Positions 47,328 to 59,024 of a stretch of 64,000 nt of DNA are shown here, in pieces; the first letter of the stretch is position 1; every line of letters begins with the position of its first letter. The stretch comes from Perognathus longimembris pacificus. Its lineage: Eukaryota; Chordata; Mammalia; Rodentia; Heteromyidae. The notes under the pieces were generated by a model. It was not told where the DNA came from. It made no database searches and saw nothing but the letters and a program-made list of their open reading frames with translations. The stretch is from the NCBI RefSeq assembly GCF_023159225.1, contig NC_063176.1, forward strand, positions 11,420,963 through 11,484,962. Direction: 5' to 3'. The position numbers were made by a program, and so were the translations under genes.

Positions 47328-47499
47328 TCTACGAAAAATTTTTGTTTGCTAGGAAAGGTTTTCCTTTCTAACTGATCACGTGGGTCTAAAATATGGGCAA
47401 AATGATATCATTTTGCCACTGGAATTCCAGAAAACTTACATGGCCAATTTAAAAGAAAAAAAAATTATAAGCGCACCCCAAAGCTTGTGCACAACTGTA

Positions 47500-47522
47500 T
47501 GTCTGTCTGTCTGTCTGTCTGT
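47500..47522. repeat. GTCT microsatellite
   Basis: Short tandem GTCT run in the ERV interior. Confidence 0.85.
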
Positions 47523-48451
47523 TGGTAAAACATGTAAAAACTGGCATCATGGTTTCAAAATTACTTGCTTTTGACTACTATTTTAACTTACTTTACTAGT
47601 GATCCCTTATTCTCTCCCTTGCATGCAAACTGCTCAGGGAATCTAGGAGTCCTGTGAAGATTCTGACAGGCCCAGAGTGCTCCTGCCCTGGCTCTGCCAC
47701 CCCTCCTCCCAAAGATTAGAGTTGGGTTTATAGAAGGCCTACCATGACAGTTGCAACTGAGACTTACTCCAAGGTTAAAAACAGCAGAATTGTGTTTGGT
47801 GGCCACCGGGTTGCATTGGGGTAGCACTGGTGTCTTCCCCCTCCATGTGTCAGAAACTGTCTTGGCTGCTGCAGACTGCAGACTTGGTTGGCCTTTGGTC
47901 TGTGTGGATTTCTAAAATCTGTTTAAAGTTGTCACCCTGCTTCAACCAGTAGGGCACCAGCCTACAAAAGCCATAGTACTCAGAGTAAGCAACCAGGGAA
48001 TACTGGGAGATTGCAAATGTCTTTAACCAGTCTTGTGCAGAAATTTGCAGGCAACCCAGTAGGAGGTGTGACAATCTATCCAGGGGACTCTGAGATGCCA
48101 CTACAGCCTCACCCAGATCCAACCCATCTCTCCTGCCTGCCTCCATCACACACGTCTAACAAAGCCTGCTGATTCAGGATGGAAGACACAGCCACTTCAG
48201 ATCCGCTGAAGCTGAGACTTTTACATTGTCCTGACCCTTTGCCCTCTTAATTGTTACTCATTTGTGTTCTCTTGCACTTGCCAGTAAGGTTAAATGATAT
48301 GATTTGTTTTGATGGCACATGGATCTCATTCAGTTTGCTGTTCTCTAAGTATTACAGCAGAACTCTGGCAAGTACTTGTTGGTCAATTCTCAACAAGTTA
48401 CAGGTAAGCTCTACTCCTATTGTTCTCCTGTTGCTCTAATTGGAAATAAAA

Positions 48452-48690
48452 AGGGCTTTTATGGCTAAGAATCCTTGGATTGCAGTTCAAAGCCAGCCTG
48501 GGCAGGAGAAAAAAAATATTCCTCTAAAACTCCATCTCCCAACTAACCAGCAAAGAGCCAGACTGGAAGCTTGGCTCAAGAGAATGAGCCAAATGCTGAA
48601 AGCAACACCATGGCTCAAGTGGTAGAGCACTAGCCTTGAGCAGAAGTGCTCAGGGACAGTGCCCAGGCCTTGAGTTCAAACTCCGTGAAT
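48452..48690 (+). mobile_element. B1-ID SINE inserted in the ERV
   Basis: 'gcagttcaaagccagcctgg', then 'tctaaaactccatctcccaa', 'ggctcaagtggtagagcact', and 'cttgagttcaaactccg'. The 5' end of the B1 half is missing. It post-dates the ERV. Confidence 0.82.
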
Positions 48691-48940
48691 GCCAACTCAG
48701 ACAAGGTATCCAAGCAATGAGCACATAGACCTTCAGGACGAGGTCAGTCTTGACAACAAAGAACCATGGAGAGGAGTCAGCAGAGATGAAGTCTCATCTT
48801 AAATGGAGTCAATTTAAACTTGCCCTTTCAAAATTAATCAGAGCTGGGAGATCAAGAGGAATAGTTGTTTACCCACCTAATGTCCATAGCTGTCCATTTT
48901 CCATCTGGACAGAAACTTGCATTCTTGCCTTTGTTACTTG

Positions 48941-48945
<5 letters not shown>

Positions 48946-48981
<36 letters not shown>
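48946..48981. repeat. TA microsatellite
   Basis: 36-base TA run inside the ERV. The Ile-Tyr frames across it are repeat translations. Confidence 0.95.
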
Positions 48982-48982
<1 letters not shown>

Positions 48983-48984
48983 CC

Positions 48985-49330
48985 TCTGACTGGTTACTCC
49001 CAACCAGTCCACTATCCCTAAACACTTGCTTCCTGCCCCCAGTCCAGTTATTCCTCCTTCCTTGTAATGGGCCACAATTGGGCTTATGTTCCAAATGGAA
49101 CTTTCCTGGCTTATGCCCAGGGTGTGTTCTCCCTCCCATGTCGTTCATGTTATCTGGTCCTGTGAACTTGTCAGCCTTTTGCCTGACCTTTTCAAAAGTC
49201 TCTTTTAACAGGATAACATCCCCCACCGAGGTCACCACCTGGGAACTTGCAGTTCAAGGCCATCGTCTTACTACACTGCTGTGCCCAGCGCAGACCTGGG
49301 CCCTGAAGGCCCCAGCCCTAGGGACTCCTT
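48985..49330 (+). other. ERV 3' interior, possible env remnant
   Basis: One plus frame reads through a segment with Asn-Gly-Thr (a glycosylation-type sequon) and several Cys and Trp residues near 49055-49150, in the position where env would lie. It has no fusion peptide or transmembrane pattern that I can establish, so env origin is only a suggestion. Confidence 0.25.
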
Positions 49331-49522
49331 GATGTGCCCAAGCTGCAGGAGGTAGCCAGAGGAGACCATGATACTCATTGGCTCTGGTGACAGTACCAGG
49401 CCAAATGATGAATCAGGGACCCCTGACTACTTCTCCCCTTTACAGCAGGAAGTAGCTCCAGAAGAAACAACCTCCACCCATACTCCCAGCCTGGTACCCC
49501 TCCTCTGTTATTAATAAACAAC

Positions 49523-49533
49523 AAATGGGGGGA
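49523..49533 (+). promoter_or_regulatory. Polypurine tract of the ERV
   Basis: AAATGGGGGGA directly precedes the TGTTTGC start of the 3' LTR, the expected place for plus-strand priming. It has one T interruption. Confidence 0.8.
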
Positions 49534-49801
49534 TGTTTGCATTTCCCTAGCCTCAGGTCCTCAGCTCCTCCCACTAGACCCCAGACCCACCCATACCTAG
49601 TGAGCCACTCCTACTCACTACCTACCTACTTCCCCTTTACCCCCAGAGAGAGAAGCTGCCACCTGGATAAGGTGCAGATGCCATGTAGCTCCCTCTCCCG
49701 TGGGAACTATGGCCCCACTAATAAACCTCCTATGAACCTTCTTCTCCTGTCTGTGATTATCTCCACATGGTCCTCCGGGGTGGCTGATACCTATGCTTTC
49801 A
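49534..49801 (+). mobile_element. 3' LTR of the ERV
   Basis: It begins TGTTTGCATTTCC and ends CTATGCTTTCA, colinear with the 5' LTR over its whole length. It keeps AATAAA at 49720-49725. Confidence 0.93.
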
Positions 49802-49957
49802 GCGTGGAGCACTGGGGAGATACATCCTGAAAAAGGAAACCTAGAAATGCAAGAAGAATATCCTGGAGATCTTGGCTAAGATCTGGGTAATAGTGAAAGC
49901 CTCATGTTAGCCTCACCCAGAGAAGGCATACTGCTGTAATGGGACTGAAAACAGAAG

Positions 49958-50155
49958 AAGCACTGTCCTTGGGTCCCTTTTGCTCAAGGCTAGCACTCTA
50001 CGGCTTGAATCACAGCTCCACTTCTGGATTTTTTGGGTAGTTTAGTGGAGATCAGAATCTCACAGACTTTCCTTCCCCAGCTGGCTTTGATCTGTGGTCT
50101 ACAGATGTCAGCCCTGTAGAGTAGCTATGATTACAGGCAAGGGCTACTGGCATCA
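49958..50155 (-). mobile_element. B1-ID dimer SINE
   Basis: 'ttttgctcaaggctagcact' followed by 'ctacggcttgaatcac' (ID core), 'gaatctcacagactttcctt', and 'gagtagctatgattacaggc' (B1 half). The B-box end is truncated at the left. Confidence 0.82.
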
Positions 50156-50774
50156 CTCTTTCTACCGACATTTTGATAGCGGTTTTAGTGGAAAAATGTA
50201 CTGAAAGCAAGCCGCATGCGTTTAAGTCCTCAGACAGTAATTAACATATAAGGAAAATCAACATTCTGATGTGCTTCAGTATATCAATGTTAGTCCAAAA
50301 TAAAACTTGAAATCATGGGGTAGAGCAGAAAACTAGGACACTTAGCTCAGAATTTAAAACATTATTTGTAGAGACCTGAATTTGACACAGATCTTAAAGA
50401 TGAATATTAGATATAGACTTAAAAGACACATTTTGAATGTATTCAAATGACTAATGCAGAGCAAATGTCTGCATTTCAGAGTTTAATACTTATAGAAATT
50501 ATATAAATGATCAAGATGGAATAACATGAATAGATCTGAGGAAAATTCACTCGGCCGCATTCAGTATGGAGAGCAAAAATCAGAGGATTCCTTGGGTGAT
50601 TATTGTGCCAGGAGTGTTTCATTCACATGTATATCCAAGCATGCACTCCCAACGCTTGAAGTTGTTATTTATTTTATTATATTATGTATATGTCTTGATA
50701 AAGTTACAATAAATGTATCTGAAAAGCAAATGTATAAATTTAATGATATTAATATTACTAATATATTTTTAGCA
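50156..50774. other. Unassigned sequence
   Basis: No named repeat or gene. The 94-codon frame at 50526-50810 runs into the SINE fragment and has no family match. Confidence 0.45.
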
Positions 50775-50840
50775 AAAAGAAGCCAGGAACAGTCTGTGCT
50801 CAGGCCCTGAGTCCAAGGCCCAGGACTTCAAAAAAAAAAT
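50775..50840 (+). mobile_element. ID-like SINE 3' fragment
   Basis: 'aaaagaagccaggaacagtc' followed by 'tgtgctcaggccctgag', then an A run, is the last 60 bases of the ID-ID type SINE. Confidence 0.75.
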
Positions 50841-51600
50841 TCTTATAACTAGAATAACTTACAGGTTTAAAAGAATTTTAAAATCTTTGTTTTATAATAT
50901 TTGCTAAAATTTCACAGACTGAGCATTTAATAAGTTATGTTCCTTTATTGATATAGAGGCAAATTTGCAAAAATAAGAAAACAAAACTATAATTTTTGTT
51001 CTATATCCACAGCAATGTGTTTCCAGATGTTTCTTGTTAAGGGACAAATGTGGATTTTAGATTTATATGTCTACAGATTTGTTTCATTTTCATTTCTTTT
51101 CTTAGTGTACATAGAGATATGTGCAGGTTTGTATCTGGTTTTAATAATGGCTGGGTATCAGAGATGTATAAAGGAGAAAATACGTACATTTTGCTCTACT
51201 TCTCTTCTCCTTGAAGTAAACTCAAGACCTGTTACATCCTACTTGGTTTTTCTCATATTCCACTAGAAAAAAAAACCACACATGTGTTTTTGGTCAGGAT
51301 ATCCAGAATTGGGTAACATTGATATCACAACTATACATTGTGTATTTGACATATTCTACATAGTCCTTGCTATCATGAGTAACCCCAGAAAAATAGATCA
51401 TAGAGCTCTTGGACACAAATATTGTAATAGTTTTGACCTTGTCGATAAAAAAAATGGATACAAATCATGTATGATCTGTATTTTTATCTTTTTGATCTAT
51501 ACAATTGTCACTCATTTGAATATGCAAAGTAGTGATTTAGAAAATTAACTACTACATACCAACAGAAACATTAGGCATTTGTACTACAAAGATGGAATAA
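50841..51600. other. Unassigned AT-rich sequence
   Basis: Frames 51015-51266 and 51282-51548 (83 and 88 codons) have no domain pattern. Confidence 0.45.
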
Positions 51601-51602
51601 TA

Positions 51603-51790
51603 TGCTGGCTGTCTGAATAGCTACTGGAGAACTTAAAGAACTCAAATTATCACCTCAGTGCTTCGAATTCTCAGTGAAAGTGGAGGTGTGACTCAAATGG
51701 TAGAGTGCTAGGCTTGAGAAGAAATGCCAAGCAAGAGAACAAGTTTCTGGTTTCGAGTCCCAGTCCTAGCAAGCACGTGCATGCATGGCA
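51603..51790 (+). mobile_element. Diverged B1-ID SINE
   Basis: B1 remnant 'ctgaatagctactggagaac', ID half 'tgtgactcaaatggtagagt' and 'tttcgagtcccagtccta', then a short CA/TG-rich tail. Confidence 0.7.
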
Positions 51791-52097
51791 CGCTCGCAAG
51801 CACACACATGAAGCATGATAAGGATATAGACAATCTTAGAGATAACATCTTTTTCTCTGTGCAGCAAAGAATATTTACATAAGCATCAAGTCCATTGACT
51901 GTGGAAATTACCAAATTGGAAATCATGTTTAATAAATACACAGCAACGTTTCTGAAGCTAAGGTTACAGCAGTGGGAAAATAGGTTTCGATCCTCAGGTT
52001 CAGTGGAAGGATATTTATGATGCTCCTGATGAATTAAAGATTACAAAGAGCAAATAATTCATCTGCATGGCATCCAAGCCCGTAAAGAAGATCTACA
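51791..52097. other. Unassigned sequence
   Basis: Nothing recognised. Confidence 0.5.
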
Positions 52098-52347
52098 TTT
52101 TTATTATTGTTGGTTTATGATTATTTGTGGGGTTTCAACTAAGGACCTGAGCACTGTCCCTGAGCAATTTTTGCTCAAGGCTAGCACTCTACCTCTTTGA
52201 GCCACAGTGTCACTTCTGGTTTTCTGGTGCCGAAATGGAGGTAAGAAACTCACAACCTTTCCTTCCCAGGCTGACTTTCAAGCTCAATCCTTCAATTTCA
52301 GCCTCCTGAGAAGCTAGGATTACATGTGTGAGCCACCATGCCTGGCT
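52098..52347 (-). mobile_element. B1-ID dimer SINE
   Basis: 'gagcaatttttgctcaaggc' followed by 'tagcactctacc', then 'gtaagaaactcacaaccttt', and 'gagaagctaggattacatgt' followed by 'gtgagccaccatgcctggc'. The B1 5' end is well preserved. Confidence 0.88.
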
Positions 52348-52670
52348 AGGTCTACTTTCTGAAGAAGAATTCCTCCATTCTTCTACCTACATTTTAATGA
52401 TTGTCAAGACTTACAGGTCTTAATATTAAGTAAGAGAATGTGTACTAAGAGAGTTTTAGGAGGCTAAATTGATTTGAATGGTTTTATTTATAGATAGGCA
52501 TTTAGTGAAGACTGAAATGAACAGTAACGTCTGTGTCAAATATTAGAAAAAACTAGCAATCAATTAATGAAATAAAAATGCAATTGGTATAAAATTTAAA
52601 AAAAATATTCAATTAGTATGCTTAATTGTGTAAAACACATTATCAAAGGTGGATTTAGGAAGGGTCAAAA

Positions 52671-52910
52671 TTCCAGGTGCTGGTGGCTCACACTTGTAAT
52701 CATCTTAGCTACTCAGAATGATGAGATATGAGGGGACTGTTTCAACGCCAGTCTGGACAGGAAAGTCTATATGACTCTTAATTTCAATTACTTATCAAAA
52801 ATTGCATTTCTCAAATGGCAGACCACAAACCTTGAGCAAAAAAGCCAAGCAAGAGAAAAAAGGCAACTAAATTCAAGCCCCAGTACTGGCACAAGAAAAG
52901 AAATAATTTT
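52671..52910 (+). mobile_element. B1-ID dimer SINE
   Basis: 'ggtgctggtggctcacactt' (B1 5' end), 'ctggacaggaaagtctatat', a diverged ID half, 'caagccccagtactggcaca' and an A-rich tail. Confidence 0.85.
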
Positions 52911-52918
52911 TTAAAATG

Positions 52919-53070
52919 ACTCAGAACCACAGCACCACTTTTTATTCTGAGCAGTTTATTGAAGGTAAGAGTATCACAGACTTTTCTGCCTGGATTGGCT
53001 TTGAACTGTGATTGCCAGATCTCAGACTACTGATTAGCTTGGAATACAGGAGTAAGTCACTGGAGACTTG
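52919..53070 (-). mobile_element. B1-ID SINE, 3' part missing
   Basis: 'accacagcaccactttttat', 'gagtatcacagacttttctg', and 'gattagcttggaatacagga' read in reverse. It lies in inverted orientation 8 bases from the previous SINE. Confidence 0.78.
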
Positions 53071-53337
53071 CCCAGAAGTTCTTTTTCTATGTCTTCTTTT
53101 GGCTAAATTAACTTACAGTGGTGGCAATTATATGATTCTCCAAAATAATTAACAGGGATGAAGAGAAGTAATTTACTTTTATCAGAGAGGAACAAGAGCA
53201 TATCATCCCTGTCTTACCTTAAAATTTCTTATTTAAAAAAAGTATAAAGGAAAGTTAAAGTTAAAATTATTTGACTGATTTTGTAGTAAGTGATGTCCTT
53301 CACTAGTAGCAACTATTTTTTCTAAAAACCTTTACTC

Positions 53338-53562
53338 ACAGCATGTGTGGCTTACCCTTGTAATGCTAGCTACTCAGGAAGTTGGTATCTGAGGATCAAA
53401 TTCTGAAGCCAGCCAGATAAGAAAGTAATGAAACTTTTATCTCCAGTTGACCACATAAAAACCATAAGTGGTACCATGGCTTAGTGGTGGAATACCATTT
53501 CTCTTCAAAAAATATAGAGGACAGTGACCAGGCCATGAGTTCAAGCCTCAATACTGGAAAAT
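53338..53562 (+). mobile_element. B1-ID dimer SINE
   Basis: 'acccttgtaatgctagctac' followed by 'tcaggaag', 'ggtatctgaggatcaaattc', ID half 'ggtaccatggcttagtggtg' and 'gagttcaagcctcaatactg'. Confidence 0.82.
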
Positions 53563-54689
53563 TTTATGAAAAGATTTACTTTTCTTTTTTTTTGTGTGTG
53601 GGGGTGGGGGGGTATCCTGATATGCCACATGACTATAAGACATAAAACCACATCATATTTCTGGTGAAAATTGACACACTAAGTCTCATAAAATTACATA
53701 CAATTTTAGCTTTTAAACATAAAATAGAGCATTAAGGGATTTTTGCTGGGAAACACCATAATATTACCATGTCCAAGTTTAACAGAATTATATAGAAACT
53801 CAATGTCAAGAAGCACTTAAGGACTATGATTATTCAAGACAAGGGTATGTCTCATCTCACCAGGCAAAGAGAGAGAGGAAAACACAATAAATATCAACTA
53901 CAGCCTCATTGAAAAAACAAAGTAAGAATGATAGCTGCTGGCTATATTACTGATTCTTCTATATTTAAAATATCTTAATTGTCCTCTTTCCCTCTCATGG
54001 AGCAATTTGGATTGGAGTGAGGGGAGATAAATTTGTGAGGGTATGGTTAATGACTAGTGAGAGATTGGTTTTACTCATTCTTTTTGGAAAAAGGAAGCGA
54101 TAATTTTTGGTGTGGTGAGTATTTGCCTGAGAATGTAAGCATTGAGGGAAAGATAGGGATAAAGATGACAGAGTTATATTACTCAAGAAGTTTTATACCC
54201 ATAAACTGACATGATGAATGATAATTCCTTTGTACAGCTACTTAAAGATAATGAAATATAAAATTCAAAACAGCAAAAAAGAAGAGTTGCTATTTAGTAT
54301 GTGTACATATGATTTAATATATATATATGACATTAAGCATGCTGTTACAAAGTTTTTTCATCCTAGCCCTGTTTACCTGATAGTTAGCATAGAATAAATA
54401 CATTAGAATGTGTATTAAAATAGTTTGTACAATTCAGTCAGTAGTTCTCAGCCCTACTTTATTCTTGAGTGTCCTACAATGGTAGGAGGTTATCTGAATA
54501 TCAGAGAAGTGTTACTTGAATCTCTGTTTTGATAATTTGCTTGCAGATCCAACTGTCTTGTTTACTATTGTAGGGAATCTCAAAATTTTCACAAATGATT
54601 TTAGATTTTAGATCTCATTTGTCCTGTGGATATGGTGTTGATATAATGATACTTTTGATTTATCACAGTACATTTGCTATAGATATTTC
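53563..54689. other. Unassigned sequence
   Basis: A G-rich run (53592-53614) follows the SINE. 54438 onward starts 'cagtagttctcagccctac', resembling a hAT-type inverted-repeat end, but no partner could be confirmed. Confidence 0.4.
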
Positions 54690-55330
54690 CTCTTTTATAT
54701 TTATAAATAATAAAGATTTTCAGAAGCAGAAAAAGTATATAAAAACTTCAAACCTATAAGGTATAGAAAATTCTAGTTACCAAAGATGTTTCATTTAGTA
54801 CTTAAGAATTAGATTTTTCTCCTGTTTATAATAAAGTTGATATACTATAGTATAAAAATATATAAAATATGTAAATAATGTATATTATATAGAAATATAA
54901 TGTCTATGAACACAGTTTTTGAATAATAATTTCTTACATTGTATATATAAACACAAACAATGTATATATAATGAGCATTTTTGTATATCCATATTTGTGA
55001 GTGTTTATTATATAATTATTCCATATATATAAAAATATTATGATATATAAATTTTACTATATATGATAGTATGTATATTTTGTATAGTATCACATATATA
55101 TAACACACCATGTTTTATATAATATAGAATGCAATACATTATATTATTATAAAAACTTATGACTATATTTATATATGATGTATAAATATATAAAATGCAT
55201 ATATTCATATGTGAATCTTATATATACATACTAATATACGTTATAGTATGCCAATTTTCTTACATACATTATGTTCTTATATAATATAAAATATATTCCT
55301 TCATAATTATATGTGTATATCAAAATTATA
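54690..55330. repeat. AT-rich low-complexity block
   Basis: About 640 bases are almost all A and T, with many TATA, ATAT and TATATAAA words and short palindromes but no fixed period. Confidence 0.85.
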
Positions 55331-56245
55331 TACTCCCCCTGATGTTAGAATTTGAAAGAACTAATTAACATTAAATTATTTTCACTTAAATTATTTAAGT
55401 TAAACTAAAAAATTTAAATTAATGTATCAACATAATGAATCTACTATATAATCCTTAAGTGATATGGTTATCTTTACATTTGATCACAACCAGTGAAGAG
55501 CAATTCATTCACAAATGTCACTGAGTGTTCTTGTGAACTGAAACCTGATTATAATGTATAACTAATATGTGGCACATTCAGAAAGTGTTTATGTCTCCTC
55601 CACCTGACATTTTCTTTTAAAATAACATGTAGCTCGTGAATTCTCACTATTTGCACACTGTAGATTATCAGAAATAAAGATAGCAATATTTTTGATTCTG
55701 TAGATAGCAGTTAATCTCTGCTCTAAATGGTAATGTAAAATAAACCATCAAATGAAGCAAGTTTGGCATTTAAATCACCTAAACACATTTCTGACAATGT
55801 CTGGCAGAGAGACTGAATTATCTACAGGCTAGTGGAATTCTTCAAACTTTTTAAAGAAATGGTCTTACAGATCATGTGGCAGCAACATACATAGGAGCCA
55901 TCTGTTTCCCTCGGGAATATCATCACTCAGGGTCACTTTGTACCTTGTCCCTCTTCCTGATACCTAGTAGAACTAATATGGTGGCAACAAGCCACAACAC
56001 TCACATTTAGCTTTTGTCCTGACCAGCTATGCTAACCAAGCATGCCGTGCAAAGGTTGAGAGCCACCCCTAAATAAAGTGGAATCATATTGCTTTCCTAC
56101 TAACTAATAAGAAAGCCTAGCAAGTAATAAGTACTCTAAAGAATAACCTACTTCTTAGAGATCATTAAATGAATGCAATAAGCATAGTTCCTTGCCTAAT
56201 GATAGAAACCAATAAAAATGTAGTAGTTTGATTTTCTTATAATTT
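55331..56245. other. Unassigned sequence
   Basis: No gene or named element. 55900-56090 is slightly G+C-richer. Confidence 0.5.
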
Positions 56246-56247
56246 GT

Positions 56248-56440
56248 TTATGGTCCTGGCATTTAAACTCATTATTAGCCTGCTGCTCTGCTCCATAAGT
56301 TGTATCTTACTGTTCTGTTCCTAGCTGGCTAATTTGGAGATGGATTCTAATAAACTTTTTCTGATTTGGCTAGCCTCAAACTTCAAGCCTCCCATCTCAC
56401 AGACTTCCAAGTAGCTAAGATTACATGCATAACTCACTGG
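56248..56440 (-). mobile_element. Strongly diverged B1-ID SINE
   Basis: 'ttggctagcctcaaacttca' and 'caagtagctaagattacatg' keep the B1 half. The ID half is barely recognisable. Confidence 0.6.
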
Positions 56441-57245
56441 GGCATTGCGCTGGAAATGAATATTTTAAGTCTTAAAATGGAAGACAGAATGGGGTTGGAC
56501 TTCTTCTTCCAGCATTTAATTTCATTTATAATTTGAAACTGCTTAAAACATAGGGTATTATTTTCTTGAAAAAAATCACAGTTAAATTGTGGTTATTCAT
56601 TTCCAAGTAAAAATATCTGATTATATAATTTGATATACTCCAATATAAAAATATCTCCTGCAAATAGTTTAAAATATGCTTGTTTTGAGGTAACAATAAG
56701 TAATTCTCTAAACATTACAACAGTATTGTTACTTAATTGTTACTCATCATCTTTTTAGGATTTTGTTCTCATTCTCTTGAAACTACATTTTCATGTTAGT
56801 AATAACATTTGGCAAAATAACATTTCAACAGAATGGGAATAGCTCTATTAGAAAATTAACCAGTATTTCCTTTGTAAAATATGAGGATATATGTGGTAAT
56901 TACACCTACATAAACATTACTGTTCCAAATAAAATGTGCTGTCATGATTCAGAACTTTATTATTGTCTTGGCTTAAATTATGAAAGAAAATATGTCCCCT
57001 CTCACATAAATGTTTTTTGTATAACTGTATTTTAAACAAAATTTAGTATATCAGTATTCTTGTTATAATGCCTGTATTTGTGATACAGGTATTTATTTAT
57101 TCACTTCAAATTCTACCTCTTAAGAATGAAATTTTTGGCAGACTTTGTTTCCTCAATGTACTCAAATTAATGTTTCCTGAAAATAGCTATCCACTCTTCT
57201 CCCATAAAACAGATTCAACTATTGAAAGGGAATTATCATATTAAA
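56441..57245. other. Unassigned AT-rich sequence
   Basis: The 80-codon frame at 56793-57035 is Asn/Ile-rich, with no domain. Confidence 0.45.
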
Positions 57246-57246
57246 T

Positions 57247-57450
57247 GAAGCCAAGCTTGGTGAAACACAGATATAATCCCAGCTATCCTTGACATAGAGG
57301 CAGAATGATTAAAACGTTCCAGATAGTTTAGAAAAATTAGAAAGAAGCTATCACAAAACCAAAACACAAAATGAGGGTCTAAGGAAATGGCCCAAGTCAC
57401 AGAGTTTACTAAGCCGTGGGCTTCACCTCCAGTACAAAAGTCATTTAAGC
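57247..57450 (+). mobile_element. Diverged B1-ID SINE
   Basis: 'gccaagcttggtgaaacaca' and 'tataatcccagctatccttg' mark the B1 half. The ID half is decayed, ending 'cacctccagtacaaaag'. Confidence 0.6.
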
Positions 57451-57740
57451 CCTTACAGGAAAACATGGTACAAAACAACTATCTTGTTTAACAAATGTTT
57501 ATATCAGAAATACAGAGGGTAAATAATTTAAGTGTAGTAAGATATATTTAATGTGATTATTTTAGCATTACTTCTCAGGTGGGTTTAGATAATTTCATGC
57601 TAACGTCCAACTTTAGCCTGGAACTGGGATTCATATCAAAGAAAGGTTGAATACATGATCATAAATTAGCCACTTGGTTGGTATTTACCACATTGTACAA
57701 GACTTATTGCTCATAAATCTCTCATTATTTGTTTACTTAT
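57451..57740. other. Unassigned sequence
   Basis: Nothing recognised. Confidence 0.5.
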
Positions 57741-57744
57741 TTAT

Positions 57745-57950
57745 TGTGTACTGGGCTTGAACTGAAGCTTCATGCTCTTGCTTGGCTAACACTGTACCAC
57801 TTAGGTCAAAACTCCTCTTGTGTTTTTGGCTGGCTAGTTGAAAATAAGAGTCTCGGATTTTTCTGCCCTGACTGGCTTTGAACTACAGTACTCAGATTTC
57901 AGCTACCTGAGTAGCTAAGACTACTGGTGTAAGATGCCTCTTCCTGGCCA
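57745..57950 (-). mobile_element. B1-ID dimer SINE
   Basis: 'actgggcttgaactgaagct', 'gctggctagttgaaaataag' followed by 'agtctcgga', 'ctgactggctttgaactaca', and 'cctgagtagctaagactact'. Confidence 0.82.
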
Positions 57951-59020
57951 TAATTTTACCTGCAGATTTTTTTTTCACTGTAGAATGAAAGATTTCAAAG
58001 TAGAAGTGCTTACAAGCAAGTAAGTGGTATCCCAATATTTAAGATGAAATTGTCTGACTCCAACACTTCAATTTTCTCAATTGTATCAGTATGACAAATG
58101 TGTAAATATGAACTATTATTTAATTCTCAGAATTATATCTCTTAGTTGGATGAAATGTATCCCTAACAACATTTTTCATGACATGTTATTGAATGAAAAT
58201 CCTAAGTATCCTACCATTGGCTGATCAGAAATGTATTTCAATTGCTATTGTGAGAATGGACAGTTTTCCACAGGTTGAAACTTACCTTTCTTCTGCATAA
58301 CATCTGTGTGATTGACATGTACCTTATAGTGCTATTTCTGTGTACCATCTAGTGTCCCCAGGACATCCAGGAAATTAACTGCATAAATTTAGCTTCCACA
58401 TGCATTAGCTTTGAATAAATAATACTATAAAAATCGATACTTCACAGGCTGTTCAAGATCACTATACATCTTAAGTGAAGCATTTATCCCATTAAGATTA
58501 CCAGAGAAAATATATTTGAAAGAATTTCTACTTTTGCTTAAAATTAATGATGATAAACTATTATTATAATACATTGTCACACAGAGATCCCAAGGAGAAA
58601 TGGAATTTAATGAAGTTATATATATAGTCTATCTGCATATAATTCTTTGCTGACTCCAGGAAGTCCAAGAATGCTTTCACCACTTTTGCATTCATATTTA
58701 ATGACCATTCACTACACCTGTTCAATTTTGAGTCATCTATTCACTGAAAAACTATAGACAGCTTATTATGTGCCATGGTATTATGTGAATGGAGAATCCA
58801 ATAATAAATAACTGTTATAATAACCACCTTTGTGAAGCTTGCATCCCAGTATGGAAGACAGAGGAGAAAACTCAAAAGGTAAATAAGTAAAGCAGAACAA
58901 AGGAAGTTTCAAATGACAGAAGCAGAGGAAGTGAAGACACCTTAAATAAGAACAAAGTGAAAGAGACTGCTGTCTCATTATTTCTTTAGGGAGGATATGA
59001 ATAACAAATTACCTTCTCCA
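57951..59020. other. Unassigned sequence
   Basis: No gene or repeat recognised. Confidence 0.5.
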
Positions 59021-59024
59021 CATC

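Larger units (their letters stand above)
45802..49801 (+). mobile_element. 4.0-kb non-coding endogenous retrovirus with tRNA-Phe primer site
   Basis: Two 268-bp LTRs (45802-46069, 49534-49801) enclose about 3.46 kb. The internal start has a primer-binding site and splice donor, and the end has a polypurine tract beside the 3' LTR. These show plus orientation. No gag-pol-env frames survive. The longest frame is 141 codons (46902-47327) with no retroviral motif, and a reverse-transcriptase Tyr-x-Asp-Asp region was not seen. The element is therefore a defective copy or a non-autonomous family. A CT run, a GTCT run, a TA run and a SINE (48452) lie inside. Flanks GAGTG and GCGTG are a possible 5-bp target duplication with one mismatch. 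By eye the LTRs differ at about 19 of 265 positions plus three small indels, so it is not recent. Confidence 0.9.

Noticed and set aside
48865..49332. 155-codon plus frame, the longest in the window
   Set aside because: It starts before and runs through the TA microsatellite and has no conserved domain. It is not counted as a gene, although its right part overlaps the possible env remnant.
54438..56060. CAGTAGTTCTCAGCCC and a reverse-oriented GGTTGAGAGCCACC considered as ends of a hAT transposon
   Set aside because: The two ends match imperfectly, no 8-bp target duplication was found, and no transposase remnant lies between them.
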